DNA from: Bradyrhizobium xenonodulans
Lineage (GTDB): Bacteria; Pseudomonadota; Alphaproteobacteria; Rhizobiales; Xanthobacteraceae
Direction: 5' to 3'
Length of the DNA: 64,000 nt
Assembly: GCF_027594865.1 (NCBI RefSeq)
Contig: NZ_CP089391.1
Coordinates: 7,904,501 to 7,968,500, forward strand
The notes under the pieces are model-generated. The model had not been told where the DNA came from and did no database searches. It saw only the letters and a program-made list of their open reading frames with translations. Both the position numbers and the translations under genes were made by a program. This document shows, piece by piece, positions 45,291-54,135 of this stretch. Every line of letters starts with the position of its first letter. The stretch's first letter is position 1.

Positions 45291-46681
45291 CTCACCAGAA
45301 ATTCGATGCGGCGGTTCTGCGCCTTGCCTTCGTCGGTGTCGTTGCCGGCGAGCGGCTGCGTGGCGCCATGGCCGACCGCGGCGAAGCGGGTGGCGGGCAG
45401 ACCGGCCTTGACCAGATAATCGATCACCGCCTGCGCGCGCTTCTCCGACAGTGCCTGGTTGAAGGAGTCCTCGCCGTCGGCATCGGTGTGGCCGGCGACC
45501 TCGATATTGGTGGTGGGGCAGCGCAGCGCGGTCTCGATCAGATGATCGAGGATGGCTGCGGAATCCGGATCGATGTCGGCGCGCTTGGCTGCGAAACGGA
45601 TCTTGCCCTTGTTGAGGAGCTCGGTGAACAATTGCTGGCAGACCGTGCCATCGACCGGCCCCGCGGCCGGCTTCACCGTGATCTCCGGCTTGTATTGCCA
45701 GTTCTTGGGAAAGTCCTTGCCGAGGCCGGCGCGGATGTCGTTGGCGGCGCCCTCGTAGAGCGCATCACCCGACAGCTTCACCTCGCGGTCGGAGACCACG
45801 AGCGTGCCGGTCGACAGCCGCGACAGCGCGCCGAGCGCTGCAACCACCGCCGTGTTGAACGACGCCGGCGCGCCGATGCTGGCCTTGAGATTGTCGACGA
45901 CTTTCTCGGTGAAGAACTTTCGCAACGCGCTGGTCGCGATGGCCGCGTGCACGTTGTTGTCGGGCACGTAGCCGGTCAGCGTCACGGTCGCGGCGACCGG
46001 GTCCTTGTAGGCCTGGAAGATGTAGGGCGGCGCCTTGACCTCGTTGGCGGCGATCGAAAACCCCTCGGGCAGGTTCTTCAGCGCAGCCGCAATCGCCTCA
46101 CGGCCGCCGAGGTCGCGCGCCATGCCCGACAGATTGACCTTGGTGTCCGTGATCGTGATCTTGCCGTCCTTGAGCTTGCCGATCTGGTCGAGCAGCAGCA
46201 TCGCGGCCGCCTCGAACCGTGCCGGCGCACCGCGTGCCAGCCCCATCTGATCGGCGACCTCGACCCCGTTGACCTCCTTGCGCGCCGCCTCGGTGAGCCT
46301 TGCCTTCATCGACGGCAAGGGCGCGGAGCCCGACAGCGTCACCCGCACCACGTCACGCTCGGCATTCCAGACGAAGGGTTTGGCTTCGGGAACGAGGCGG
46401 GTCCGGTCGTCGACCAGGCGCACGCCCGGGACCATGTCCACCGCCATGACCGCGTCGCGGCGGCCTTCCTCGGAAAAGGCGTCCGCGGCCAGAGCGATGT
46501 CGCGGCCGTCCACCGCGATCCGGGTCTTGTCCAGAACGGTATCCTTGAGCGCCGCCGAGCTGCGCGCGGACAGGTCCGCCTCGACCGGCAAGGTATTATT
46601 CCAGGCCGCAAATCCCCACATGACGGCCAGGGGGATCAGCCCCGGCCACCATTTGCTGGCCCACCTGAAAAGCTTCTGCAT
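45287..46681 (-). CDS. OmpA-family peptidoglycan-anchored protein with BON-like repeats
   Basis: A 464-residue protein. One hydrophobic segment near the N-terminus (WWPGLIPLAVMWGFAAW) is followed by repeated BON-like modules (KARLTEAARKEVNGVEVADQ, ALKNLPEGFSIAANEV, DIRAGLGKDFPKNW) and a C-terminal OmpA domain (RFAAKRADIDPDSAAILDHLI, VAGHTDADGEDSFNQALSEKRAQAVIDYL, PLAGNDTDEGKAQNRRIEFLVR). The layout resembles Mycobacterium ArfA/OmpATb. The start at 46681 puts the membrane segment first. It is coupled to the small membrane protein downstream. Confidence 0.88.
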   Translation of the reverse strand: MQKLFRWASKWWPGLIPLAVMWGFAAWNNTLPVEADLSARSSAALKDTVLDKTRIAVDGRDIALAADAFSEEGRRDAVMAVDMVPGVRLVDDRTRLVPEAKPFVWNAERDVVRVTLSGSAPLPSMKARLTEAARKEVNGVEVADQMGLARGAPARFEAAAMLLLDQIGKLKDGKITITDTKVNLSGMARDLGGREAIAAALKNLPEGFSIAANEVKAPPYIFQAYKDPVAATVTLTGYVPDNNVHAAIATSALRKFFTEKVVDNLKASIGAPASFNTAVVAALGALSRLSTGTLVVSDREVKLSGDALYEGAANDIRAGLGKDFPKNWQYKPEITVKPAAGPVDGTVCQQLFTELLNKGKIRFAAKRADIDPDSAAILDHLIETALRCPTTNIEVAGHTDADGEDSFNQALSEKRAQAVIDYLVKAGLPATRFAAVGHGATQPLAGNDTDEGKAQNRRIEFLVR

Positions 46682-46822
46682 TCGACGACCCGAACTCTGG
46701 AACCGGAGACAAAACAAACCCTTGACGGGCTGTCAAACCGGAAATGACGCCCTTCCAAAGGCCCTGCATGAACAATTGGAATAACTTTTTCTTCAAGGGT
46801 GTCACCCTAAGTTGAGGACGGA

Positions 46823-47905
46823 ATGCCAGGGGTCTGCCAGCCGGACATGAAACAACTCCGTAACAACGTCATCCGCGCCGGGCTGGGAGCACTCTATTTC
46901 AGCGGGGCGCACCACCTCTTGCGCCCGCTTTTGTCGGGCGTCGGCGCTATTTTCATGCTGCACCACGTCCGGCCGGCCCGCGACGCCGCGTTCCAGCCCA
47001 ACCGGCACCTCGAGGTCACCCCGGAATTCCTGCGCGCCACGCTGAGCCACCTGCGCTCGCGCGACATCGACATCGTCAGCATGGACGAGCTGCATGAGCG
47101 GCTGGTGCAGGGCAGGTTCGCGCGCCGCTTCGCCGCCTTCACCCTGGACGACGGCTACCGCGACAATCTCGACCACGCGCTGCCGGTTCTGCGCGAATTT
47201 GACGCGCCCCTGGCCGTCTACGTCGCCAGCGATTTCGCCGAGGGCACCGGACGTCTCTGGTGGACGGCGCTGGAGGCCGTGATCGCCAAGGCCGAGCAGA
47301 TCGACGTCCAAATCGGCAATGGCGCGCTGCGGCTCGATGCGACGACCCCTGCTGCAAAACAGGCGGCGTTCGACCGCCTGCACGACTGGCTGCGCGCGCT
47401 TCCAGGCGAGCATGATCTCAAGCGTGAGATCGAGGCGCTCTGCACGACATATGACGTCGACATGGAAGCGCTGTGCCGCGGCCTGTGTCTGTCCTGGAAC
47501 GAGGTGAAGACCTTTGCCGCCGATCCGCTGGTGACAATCGGCGCGCATTCCATCAGTCATTGCAATCTCGCCAGGCAGAGCGGGGAGATCGCATCGCAGG
47601 AGATGGCGGTGAGCCGCGCGCGGATCGAGCAGGCGCTCGGCCGCAAGGTGCAGCATTTTGCATATCCCTACGGCGACCGCGATGCCGCGGGCGAGCGCGA
47701 ATTCGCGCTTGCCGCAACCGCCGGCTTCAAGACCGCAGTGACGACGCGGCCCGGCATGCTGTTCGCCGAGAATGCCGGCCACATGACCGCGCTGCCGCGC
47801 GTCTCGCTCAACGGCAACTACCAGGACACGCGGATTCTGCCGGTGCTGACCTCGGGCGCCGCAACCGCGATGTGGAACGGCTTTCGTCGGATCGCGGCGG
47901 CTTAG
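46823..47905 (+). CDS. Polysaccharide deacetylase family (NodB-homology-domain) protein
   Basis: A 360-residue protein with the NodB-type catalytic blocks: FAAFTLDDGYRDN (the catalytic Asp-Asp pair) and IGAHSISHCNLA (the metal-binding HSxSH motif), plus YPYGDRDAAG and a late TTRPGML. It should remove N- or O-acetyl groups from an extracellular glycan. An ATG at 46823 follows GAGG by 5 bp; an ATG at 46847 is a shorter alternative. It is not in a nod or capsule cluster here. Confidence 0.9.
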   Translation: MPGVCQPDMKQLRNNVIRAGLGALYFSGAHHLLRPLLSGVGAIFMLHHVRPARDAAFQPNRHLEVTPEFLRATLSHLRSRDIDIVSMDELHERLVQGRFARRFAAFTLDDGYRDNLDHALPVLREFDAPLAVYVASDFAEGTGRLWWTALEAVIAKAEQIDVQIGNGALRLDATTPAAKQAAFDRLHDWLRALPGEHDLKREIEALCTTYDVDMEALCRGLCLSWNEVKTFAADPLVTIGAHSISHCNLARQSGEIASQEMAVSRARIEQALGRKVQHFAYPYGDRDAAGEREFALAATAGFKTAVTTRPGMLFAENAGHMTALPRVSLNGNYQDTRILPVLTSGAATAMWNGFRRIAAA

Positions 47906-47917
47906 TAGCCTACCCTG

Positions 47918-48050
47918 GGTGTCGTCCCCGCGAACGCGGGGACCCATACCGCGGAAGCTATCCATCGATATCGATAGAAGTACCGAACGACGAATCTTCG
48001 TCCAACTACTCCCTGGGGTTATGGGTCCCCGCGTGCGCGGGGACGACACC
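47918..48050. repeat. Palindromic repeat, GGTGTCGTCCCCGCG type (family C)
   Basis: Outer arms GGTGTCGTCCCCGCG and CGCGGGGACGACACC are exact, and inner arms ACGCGGGGACCCATA/TATGGGTCCCCGCGT extend the stem. It lies 13 bp past the deacetylase stop. Confidence 0.9.
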
Positions 48051-48143
48051 GAGTTGGTTGAATCGCTGTCGCGCCACACTCAGCGCCTTCCTTGACTCCC
48101 CTCGCCTCCCCGCCCAAAAACATCGCCAACCAAGGGAGGTACC

Positions 48144-48956
48144 ATGTTCAACGATCTGTTCTCGCTCAAAGGCCGCGTCGCGCTCGTGACCGGCGGCTCG
48201 CGCGGCATCGGCAAGATGATCGCGGCGGGATTCCTCAGCGCCGGCGCTGCGAAGGTCTACATCACCGCGCGCAAGGCGGGACCGTGCGAGGCCACCGCGA
48301 ACGAGCTCACCGCGCAATATGGCGGCGAATGCATCGCGCTGCCGATCGACATCTCGACCGTTGCCGGCGCCGAACTGCTGGCGAGTGAATACAACAAGCG
48401 CGAACAGAAGCTCGACATCCTCGTCAACAATGCGGGAGCGGCCTGGGGCGCCGAGTTCGACGAATTCCCGGAGAGTGGCTGGGACAAGGTGATGAACCTC
48501 AACGTCAAGGCGCCGTTCTTCCTGACCAAGGCGCTGGCGCCGACGCTGCGCGCATCTGCTAGCGCCGAGCGGCCGGCGAAGGTGATCAACATCGCCTCGA
48601 TCGACGGCATCTTCGTCAATCCGGGCGAGACCTATTCTTATGCCGCGAGCAAGGCCGGCCTGATCCATCTGACAAGGCGCATGGCGGTGAAGCTGATCTC
48701 CGACCACGTCGTGGTCACCGCGATCGCACCGGGCCCGTTCAAATCCGACATGAACCGCGCCGCGCGCGATCATGCCGACGAGGTCGCGACCCGCGTGCCC
48801 GTGGGCCGCATCGGCACCGACGAGGACATGGCGGGCGCCGCGATCTATCTGGCGTCGCGCGCGGGCGACTACGTGGTGGGCGCGACCATCGCGGTGGATG
48901 GCGGCATCGTTTACGCCAACCCCGGGATCAAGGGGAGCGGGTGGGATAGCGAGTGA
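48144..48956 (+). CDS. Short-chain dehydrogenase/reductase (SDR)
   Basis: A 270-residue classical SDR. It has the NAD(P) motif TGGSRGIG, NNAG (DILVNNAGAAWG), catalytic Ser in NIASIDG, YSYAASKAGL with Tyr and Lys, and the C-terminal YVVGATIAVDGGI. An AAGGGAGG ribosome site lies 8 bp before the ATG. It is close to the RhlG/3-oxoacyl reductase type, but the substrate cannot be told. It is convergent with boxB and probably not part of the box cluster. Confidence 0.93.
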   Translation: MFNDLFSLKGRVALVTGGSRGIGKMIAAGFLSAGAAKVYITARKAGPCEATANELTAQYGGECIALPIDISTVAGAELLASEYNKREQKLDILVNNAGAAWGAEFDEFPESGWDKVMNLNVKAPFFLTKALAPTLRASASAERPAKVINIASIDGIFVNPGETYSYAASKAGLIHLTRRMAVKLISDHVVVTAIAPGPFKSDMNRAARDHADEVATRVPVGRIGTDEDMAGAAIYLASRAGDYVVGATIAVDGGIVYANPGIKGSGWDSE

Positions 48957-48988
48957 TCGGGGCAATCTCCGTTACGCGCAGCGGGGTT

Positions 48989-49120
48989 CGAAACCAAAAC
49001 GTCGAAAACAACCCCATGCACAGTAGAAGGCCCCTTGATCCATAAGGGATTTTTTTGGCCGTGCGGCGGCGCTGCGATGATGTTGACCCGTCGGGCAAAA
49101 CACCGGCGTGAGACCTGGCC
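48989..49120. repeat. Possible dispersed Bradyrhizobium repeat (no gene)
   Basis: The stretch beginning AACGTCGAAAACAACCCC and including GTTGACCCGTCGGGCAAAAC looks like a sequence I associate with repeated intergenic DNA of bradyrhizobia. No second copy is visible in this window, so repeat status is inferred. No gene is supported. Confidence 0.35.
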
Positions 49121-49136
49121 CTCACCCCACAATCAC

Positions 49137-49222
49137 TGTCATGCCCCGGCTACGCCGCGGCCTATCGACCTAACCACTGCTGCCGCGGAGTACTGGATCA
49201 CCCGCTTTCGCGGGTGATGACA
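49137..49222. repeat. Palindromic repeat (family D, copy 2)
   Basis: The element begins TGTCATGCCCCGGC and ends CACCCGC...GCGGGTGATGACA, with TACTGGATC in the right part matching the copy split by the IS element. It lies just before the 3' end of boxB, on the other side of the family D copy at 22437. Confidence 0.75.
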
Positions 49223-49264
49223 CCAGTTGTGTAACGCGGCTGTCGCGTCTCGCGCGCAGCCCCC

Positions 49265-50716
49265 TTACGACTCGATCTTCACATACTCGAAATCGCCGGG
49301 CTTGTTGTCGATGCCGACCTTGGGCGGCGCGATCCAGGAGGCGAACACGCCGGTTTCGGTGACGGGCTGCATCAGGGAGGTGATGAAGTCGCCATCGGCC
49401 TTCGAGGGCAGCCATTCGTCCTTGCGCTTCGCCCACATGGCATCGTCGATCAAAATGCCGTCGGGCGTCGCGTGCACGTCCTTAAACTCGCCGATGTGGC
49501 GGTGGAAGGCGACGTTGGGCAGCGTCAGCTTGAAATCGTAGCCCGCGGTCGAGATCACCTTGTTCCAGCGCAGCATGCCCTTGACGCAATCCTGGCTGTA
49601 ATCGTCGCGCAGGCGCATGTTGAGTGCGGTCAGCGCCGGCTCGTCCACCAGCTTGATCTCGCCGTTGATGAACTTCAGCACCGGATAGGTCGCGTTCTTG
49701 AGCTGGTGATCGTCGTCGATCTGGGTCTCGTGATAGCGGCCCTTGATGCCGGTGTTGAAGGCGTTGGCCGCGTTGGTCGAGACTTCCGAGCCGAACAGAT
49801 CGAGCGACAGCGTGTAGTGCAGGTTCAGCTTCTTCTGGATGGTCGGCAGATCGATGACGCCGAGCGCGCGGACCTTGGCGATGTCCGTGGGATCAGTGAT
49901 GCCGGCTTCGCGCATCGCATCGCAGGTGCGCTGCACGACGCGGGTGATGCCGGTCTCGCCGACGAACATGTGGTGCGCTTCCTCGGTCAGCATGAAGCGG
50001 CAGGTGCGCGACAGCGGATCGAAGCCCGACTGCGCGAGGCTGTGCAGCTGCATCTTGCCGTCGCGGTCGGTGAAGTAGGTGAACATGAAGAAGGACAGCC
50101 AGTCCGGCGTCGCCTCGTTGAAGGCGCCCAGCATGCGCGGCGCATCGGCATCGCCGGAGCGGCGGCGGAGCAAATCGTCGGCTTCCTCGCGGCCGTCGCG
50201 ACCGAAGTACTTTTGCAGCAGATAGACCATCGCCCAGAGGTGGCGGCCTTCCTCGACATTGACCTGGAACAGGTTGCGCATGTCGTAGAGCGAGGGCGCG
50301 GTCTTGCCGAGATGGCGCTGCTGCTCGACCGAGGCCGGTTCAGTATCGCCCTGGATCACGATCAGGCGGCGCAGCATGGCGCGGTATTCGCCCGGCACTT
50401 CCTGCCAGGCCGGCTCGCCATAATGCTCGCCGAACGGCACGACGCGGTTCTCTTCCTGGGGCGCCAGCAGAATGCCCCAGCGATAGTCGGGCATGCGCAC
50501 GTAATCGAACTTGGCCCAGCCGCGCGGATCGACCGAGTAGGCAGTGCGCAAATACACCAACGATTCCTGGAAACCTTCCGGCCCCATGTCGCTCCACCAA
50601 TCCATGTAACCGGGATGCCAGCCTTCCAGCGCCTTCAGCACCTGGCGGTCTTCGGCGAGATTCACGTTGTTGGGAATCTTGGTCGAGTAGTCGACGTTCA
50701 TGATGTTCATGTTCAT
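49265..50716 (-). CDS. boxB: Benzoyl-CoA 2,3-epoxidase, BoxB subunit
   Basis: A 483-residue protein, diiron oxygenase that epoxidises benzoyl-CoA in the aerobic box pathway. The two helices that bind iron are visible: NVEEGRHLWAMVYLLQ and MLTEEAHHMFVGETGI, with further acidic residues at ASVEQQRHLGKT. EGWHPGYMDWWSDMGPEGFQESLVYLRTA is typical BoxB. It is 14 bp downstream of boxC. The required reductase BoxA is not encoded in this window. Confidence 0.95.
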   Translation of the reverse strand: MNMNIMNVDYSTKIPNNVNLAEDRQVLKALEGWHPGYMDWWSDMGPEGFQESLVYLRTAYSVDPRGWAKFDYVRMPDYRWGILLAPQEENRVVPFGEHYGEPAWQEVPGEYRAMLRRLIVIQGDTEPASVEQQRHLGKTAPSLYDMRNLFQVNVEEGRHLWAMVYLLQKYFGRDGREEADDLLRRRSGDADAPRMLGAFNEATPDWLSFFMFTYFTDRDGKMQLHSLAQSGFDPLSRTCRFMLTEEAHHMFVGETGITRVVQRTCDAMREAGITDPTDIAKVRALGVIDLPTIQKKLNLHYTLSLDLFGSEVSTNAANAFNTGIKGRYHETQIDDDHQLKNATYPVLKFINGEIKLVDEPALTALNMRLRDDYSQDCVKGMLRWNKVISTAGYDFKLTLPNVAFHRHIGEFKDVHATPDGILIDDAMWAKRKDEWLPSKADGDFITSLMQPVTETGVFASWIAPPKVGIDNKPGDFEYVKIES

Positions 50717-50730
50717 GGCCGTGCTTCTCC

Positions 50731-52419
50731 CTAAACTCTAGTCATATCGAATTTCGGCTTCTGGCCGCTGCCGTAGCGGCGCAGCGCGCCTTCCTCGCCG
50801 ACCGCGTTGGGGCGCTGGAATATCCAGTTCTGCCATGCGGTCAGGCGCGAGAAGATTTTTGATTCCATGGTCTCGGGACCGACGAAGCGCAGGCTCGCTT
50901 CCATGCCGGTGAGGCTGTCGGGCGAGAAGCTGGCGCGCTCTTCGAGGAACACGCGGACCTCGTCGTCCCAGTCGATGTCGTCGAGCGCGAAGGTGACGAG
51001 GCCGAGCTCTTCGGCCTGCTCGGCGTCGAGGGCGGTGCCCATCGTAGCTTCCGCGCGCTCGACATCGGACGGATCGGCCTGGAAGCGCGATTCCAGCCGG
51101 GTCAGGCCGTGGCTCATCGGATAGGGGCCGAAATTCATCGCGGAAAGTTCGATCGACGGCGGCGGACGGTTGTCGCCCTGGCGCGTGCCGATCAGCATGT
51201 AGGACCGGTCGGCGGCGAACACGAGCTCGGCGAGCGTGCCGGCAAAGCACGAACCTGGCTCGACCAGCGTCACCAGTGTGCGCGAGGTGACGTCGATGCG
51301 CTTCAAGACGCGCTTCCAGTAGTGCCTGATTTCATTGACCAGCCAGTGCGCCTTGTTGGCCTCGAGGAAGGCGTCGGATGCCAGCACATGGGCGCGGTCG
51401 CCATGGCTCTTGAACACCAGCATGGCGATCTCGAGCTCGTTGATGCGCAAATGCAGGATGGCGTCGTCGATCTCGCGTGCGACCTGGAGCGGCCAGAACG
51501 CAGCGCCCTGCGCCATCATGCCGTCGATGTCGGCGGGAGGTGCGGCTTCCGGCGCCTTGATCGAGATGGCGGCGATGCGCGCGGCGCGGTCGATGTCGAC
51601 GGTGACGAAGCCGTAGTGAATGCTGGTCTCGCCGATGGCGCGCTTGAGCGGCGTCAGCGCGATGCCTTTACCGCTGCCCTTGCGTTTGGAGCCATCGGCG
51701 AATTCCCTGGCGCGCTCGGCGATCCTGGCCTCGAGCTTGCTATTCGGCGCGATTTCGTCGACGAGGCGCCATTGCACGGCGCGCTTGCCCTTGACGCCTT
51801 CCTCGATGGTGCAGAAGAAGTCAGCGTGGTCGCGGCGCACCTTGCGCTTGTCAACGACACGCGTGAGGCCGCCGGTGCCCGGCAGCACCGCGAGCAGCGG
51901 CACTTCGGGCAAGGCAACGGCAGACGAGCCGTCGTCGGCGAGGATGATGTGGTCAGTCGCGAGCGCGAGCTCATAACCGCCGCCGGCGGCCGAGCCGTTC
52001 ACCACCGTGATGTAGCGCTGGCCGGAATTCTCGGAAGAATCTTCCATGCCGTTGCGGGTCTCGTTGGTGAATTTGCAGAAGTTCACCTTGTGAGCGTGCG
52101 TCGAGCCCGCGAGCATGCGGATGTTGGCGCCGGCACAGAACACGCGATTCTTGGCCGAGCGCATCACGACGACCTTCACCTCGGGGTGCTCGAAGCGCAG
52201 GCGCTGCACGACGTCCGCAAGCTCGATGTCGACGCCGAGGTCGTAGGAATTGAGCTTGAGCAGATAGCCCTCGAACAGGCCGCCGTTCTCGTCGACGTCC
52301 ATGGTCAGCGTCGCGACGTCGCCCTCGACCGCGAGCTTCCAGTGCCGGTAGCGGGACGGTTCGGTCTGGAAATCGATGAATGTCGCGCCGCCTGCGAGGC
52401 GCCGATCTTCCCCGGCCAT
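50731..52419 (-). CDS. boxC: 2,3-dihydro-2,3-dihydroxybenzoyl-CoA ring-cleaving lyase (BoxC)
   Basis: A 562-residue protein of the enoyl-CoA hydratase superfamily. The N-terminal half has VVVMRSAKNRVFCAGANIRML and TVVNGSAAGGGYELALATDHIILADDGSSAVALPEVPLLAVLPGTGGLTR; the C-terminal half repeats a hydratase-like fold. It opens the ring of the epoxide/hydrate and releases formate. The start at 52419 fits AAGGGTGG. A TGCA-N6-TGCA operator lies about 45 bp upstream. It heads the boxC-boxB pair. Confidence 0.95.
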   Translation of the reverse strand: MAGEDRRLAGGATFIDFQTEPSRYRHWKLAVEGDVATLTMDVDENGGLFEGYLLKLNSYDLGVDIELADVVQRLRFEHPEVKVVVMRSAKNRVFCAGANIRMLAGSTHAHKVNFCKFTNETRNGMEDSSENSGQRYITVVNGSAAGGGYELALATDHIILADDGSSAVALPEVPLLAVLPGTGGLTRVVDKRKVRRDHADFFCTIEEGVKGKRAVQWRLVDEIAPNSKLEARIAERAREFADGSKRKGSGKGIALTPLKRAIGETSIHYGFVTVDIDRAARIAAISIKAPEAAPPADIDGMMAQGAAFWPLQVAREIDDAILHLRINELEIAMLVFKSHGDRAHVLASDAFLEANKAHWLVNEIRHYWKRVLKRIDVTSRTLVTLVEPGSCFAGTLAELVFAADRSYMLIGTRQGDNRPPPSIELSAMNFGPYPMSHGLTRLESRFQADPSDVERAEATMGTALDAEQAEELGLVTFALDDIDWDDEVRVFLEERASFSPDSLTGMEASLRFVGPETMESKIFSRLTAWQNWIFQRPNAVGEEGALRRYGSGQKPKFDMTRV

Positions 52420-52462
52420 GGGCCACCCTTGAGCTTGATTATGTGTTCTGGCGTTTACCGTT

Positions 52463-52482
52463 AGATGCACAATAGTGCATCT
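52463..52482. promoter_or_regulatory. Candidate BoxR operator upstream of boxC
   Basis: AGATGCAC-AATA-GTGCATCT is a 20-bp inverted repeat containing TGCA-N6-TGCA, the half-site pattern described for BzdR/BoxR operators. It lies about 45 bp upstream of the boxC start, between that gene and DUF309. A further CATGCAC occurs at 52513-52519. Confidence 0.65.
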
Positions 52483-52539
52483 TTTGAAGTGCGTCTAGCC
52501 CTTAACCGCCGACGCATGCACTTTGTTTCATGCGGACGG

Positions 52540-53064
52540 CTAAGACCGCACAATGGCGCCGAGGGCGATCCAGTCGGCCTTGGAGAGCTGGGGACGGTCG
52601 AGCTTGGCCTGGAGCAGCGCGCTGAGCGCCGGAATAGGAAAGCTCTCGACAAAGCCGTCGCCGCTAGGTGCCGCCTTGCGCGCGCTCAGCGCCCGCAACT
52701 CTGCCATCGCATCCCCGAACAGGCGCGCGGCCGAATGCGAGCGCTGCATGCGCAGCCGCAGATTCGCATTGGAGACGAGAATACAGGCGCGCAGCAGGAT
52801 GCGCTCGCGGCCGCCCTGCGGGGCTGCGGCCCACACCGCCTCCAGCACCTCCTGCGCTTCCCAGAAATAGCCGCGGTCGTTGAGTGCAAGCCCGTAGCGC
52901 AGCGCCGGATGGCGCGCGGGCACGTGGCCGCGGAAGGCCGGGGGCACCAGCGCCTTGGCCAAATCAAGCGTCTCGTAATCCGCGTCGACCGCGCCGGTCT
53001 CGCCCGGCACATAGGCCCATCGCGGCCACGGCAATGGGCCGCTCGCATGTGAAGGCACATTCAT
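52540..53064 (-). CDS. DUF309 family protein
   Basis: A 174-residue protein with the DUF309 core LRYGLALNDRGYFWEAQEVLEAVWAAAP and a long helical tail with LRACILVSNANLRLRMQRSHSAARLFGDAMAEL. Members are small helical proteins with a conserved His/Trp-Glu pair; no activity is known to me. It lies 18 bp downstream of the alpha/beta hydrolase and 120 bp upstream of boxC, inside the benzoate cluster. Confidence 0.85.
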   Translation of the reverse strand: MNVPSHASGPLPWPRWAYVPGETGAVDADYETLDLAKALVPPAFRGHVPARHPALRYGLALNDRGYFWEAQEVLEAVWAAAPQGGRERILLRACILVSNANLRLRMQRSHSAARLFGDAMAELRALSARKAAPSGDGFVESFPIPALSALLQAKLDRPQLSKADWIALGAIVRS

Positions 53065-53082
53065 CGATGTGCCTCCGCATGA

Positions 53083-53901
53083 TCATGCGGCGCGTCCCTG
53101 AAGTCCCTGATCGTCGCGCAGGGCCGCTCTTGCAAATGGCTCAATTGCGTCAAGCGTCGCCCCCGGCGCTTCACGATGCGGGGAATGGCCCGCCTCTGAA
53201 ATGATTTTCAAATCTACCGGACAGTAACACTCTTCCTGCGCAATTTCGAGCTGACGCAGCGTGCCATATTGGTCGGCTGCACCTTGCAGGACCAGAATGG
53301 GAACGCGGATATAGGCCAGGTACTCCGAGATGTCCCAGTCGCGGAATTTCGGATCGAGCCAGGCACCGTTCCAGCCATGGAAGGCGTTGTCGACGTCCTT
53401 GTGCCAGCGCGCCAGTTTTGACTTGAGGTCGGTGGTCTCGAAACTCGTCTTGATCTCGGCGATCGACTTCACCGAGATGTCCTCGACGATGAAATGCGGC
53501 GCGATCAGCACCAGGCCTTGCAGCCGGTGATCCTGATGCGCGCCGGCATAGATCGTTGCGATCGAGGCGCCATCAGAATGGCCGAGCAGCAGGCCGCGTT
53601 TGAAACCGATCGCGTCGAGGATTTTCGGCAGCACGTCCAGCGCCTCGCGCTGCATGTAGTCGAGCGGACGCGGCAGCGTCGTCGGGCTGGATTGGCCATA
53701 GCCTGCGCGGGAATAGAGGAAGACGCCGGCGCCGGTGGCTTGCTGGACTTTCTCGGGAAAGTCGCCCCAGAGGCCGACCGAGCCGAGGCCTTCATGCAGC
53801 ATGACGATGGTCGGCGCGTCGGCGGCTTGCGGCGCGAGCCATTTGTATTCGAGGCTGGCGCCATCGATGCTGAGGAAACCTGTGGGGGTGAGGTTGGTCA
53901 T
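53083..53901 (-). CDS. Alpha/beta hydrolase of the benzoate cluster
   Basis: A 272-residue hydrolase with LHEGLGSVGLWGDFP (oxyanion), SRAGYGQSSPT, the elbow LLLGHSDGASIATIYAG with nucleophile Ser, and the late EAGHSPHREAPGA with the catalytic His. The position between the ligase and DUF309/boxC suggests a role in CoA-ester or ring-cleavage product turnover, for example a thioesterase or lactonase. That assignment is inference from context. Confidence 0.88.
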   Translation of the reverse strand: MTNLTPTGFLSIDGASLEYKWLAPQAADAPTIVMLHEGLGSVGLWGDFPEKVQQATGAGVFLYSRAGYGQSSPTTLPRPLDYMQREALDVLPKILDAIGFKRGLLLGHSDGASIATIYAGAHQDHRLQGLVLIAPHFIVEDISVKSIAEIKTSFETTDLKSKLARWHKDVDNAFHGWNGAWLDPKFRDWDISEYLAYIRVPILVLQGAADQYGTLRQLEIAQEECYCPVDLKIISEAGHSPHREAPGATLDAIEPFARAALRDDQGLQGRAA

Positions 53902-53938
53902 GGTCGAATTCCGATTCCTGGTCGCTGAGGAAGTGCCC

Positions 53939-54108
53939 ACCCTCCCCTGGAGGGGGAGGGTCGACTCACGTTGAGCGGAGCGAAACGCGAGTCGGGGTGG
54001 GGTGACAGTCTCTCCACGGATGCGGTGCCCGTGTGGAGAGATCACCCCACCCCGCTCCGCATTGCGCTTCGCTCCATGCGAAGCGACCCTCCCCCTCCAG
54101 GGGAGGGT
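53939..54108. repeat. Long palindromic repeat, ACCCTCCCCTGGAGG type (family G)
   Basis: Outer arms of 25 bp (ACCCTCCCCTGGAGGGGGAG...) are exact over the full length. Nested inside are GGGGTGGGGTGA/TCACCCCACCCC and TCTCTCCAC/GTGGAGAGA arms. It is 170 bp and lies between the ligase and the alpha/beta hydrolase genes on the same strand. Confidence 0.9.
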
Positions 54109-54135
54109 AAGTAAGCGAGCTTGCTGCCCGCACGC

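Noticed and set aside
46802..48079. Minus-strand frame of 425 codons
   Set aside because: It is antisense to the polysaccharide deacetylase and runs into a palindromic repeat.
48989..49120. Possible riboswitch or small RNA
   Set aside because: No known consensus or stem layout was recognised; only weak resemblance to dispersed repeats.
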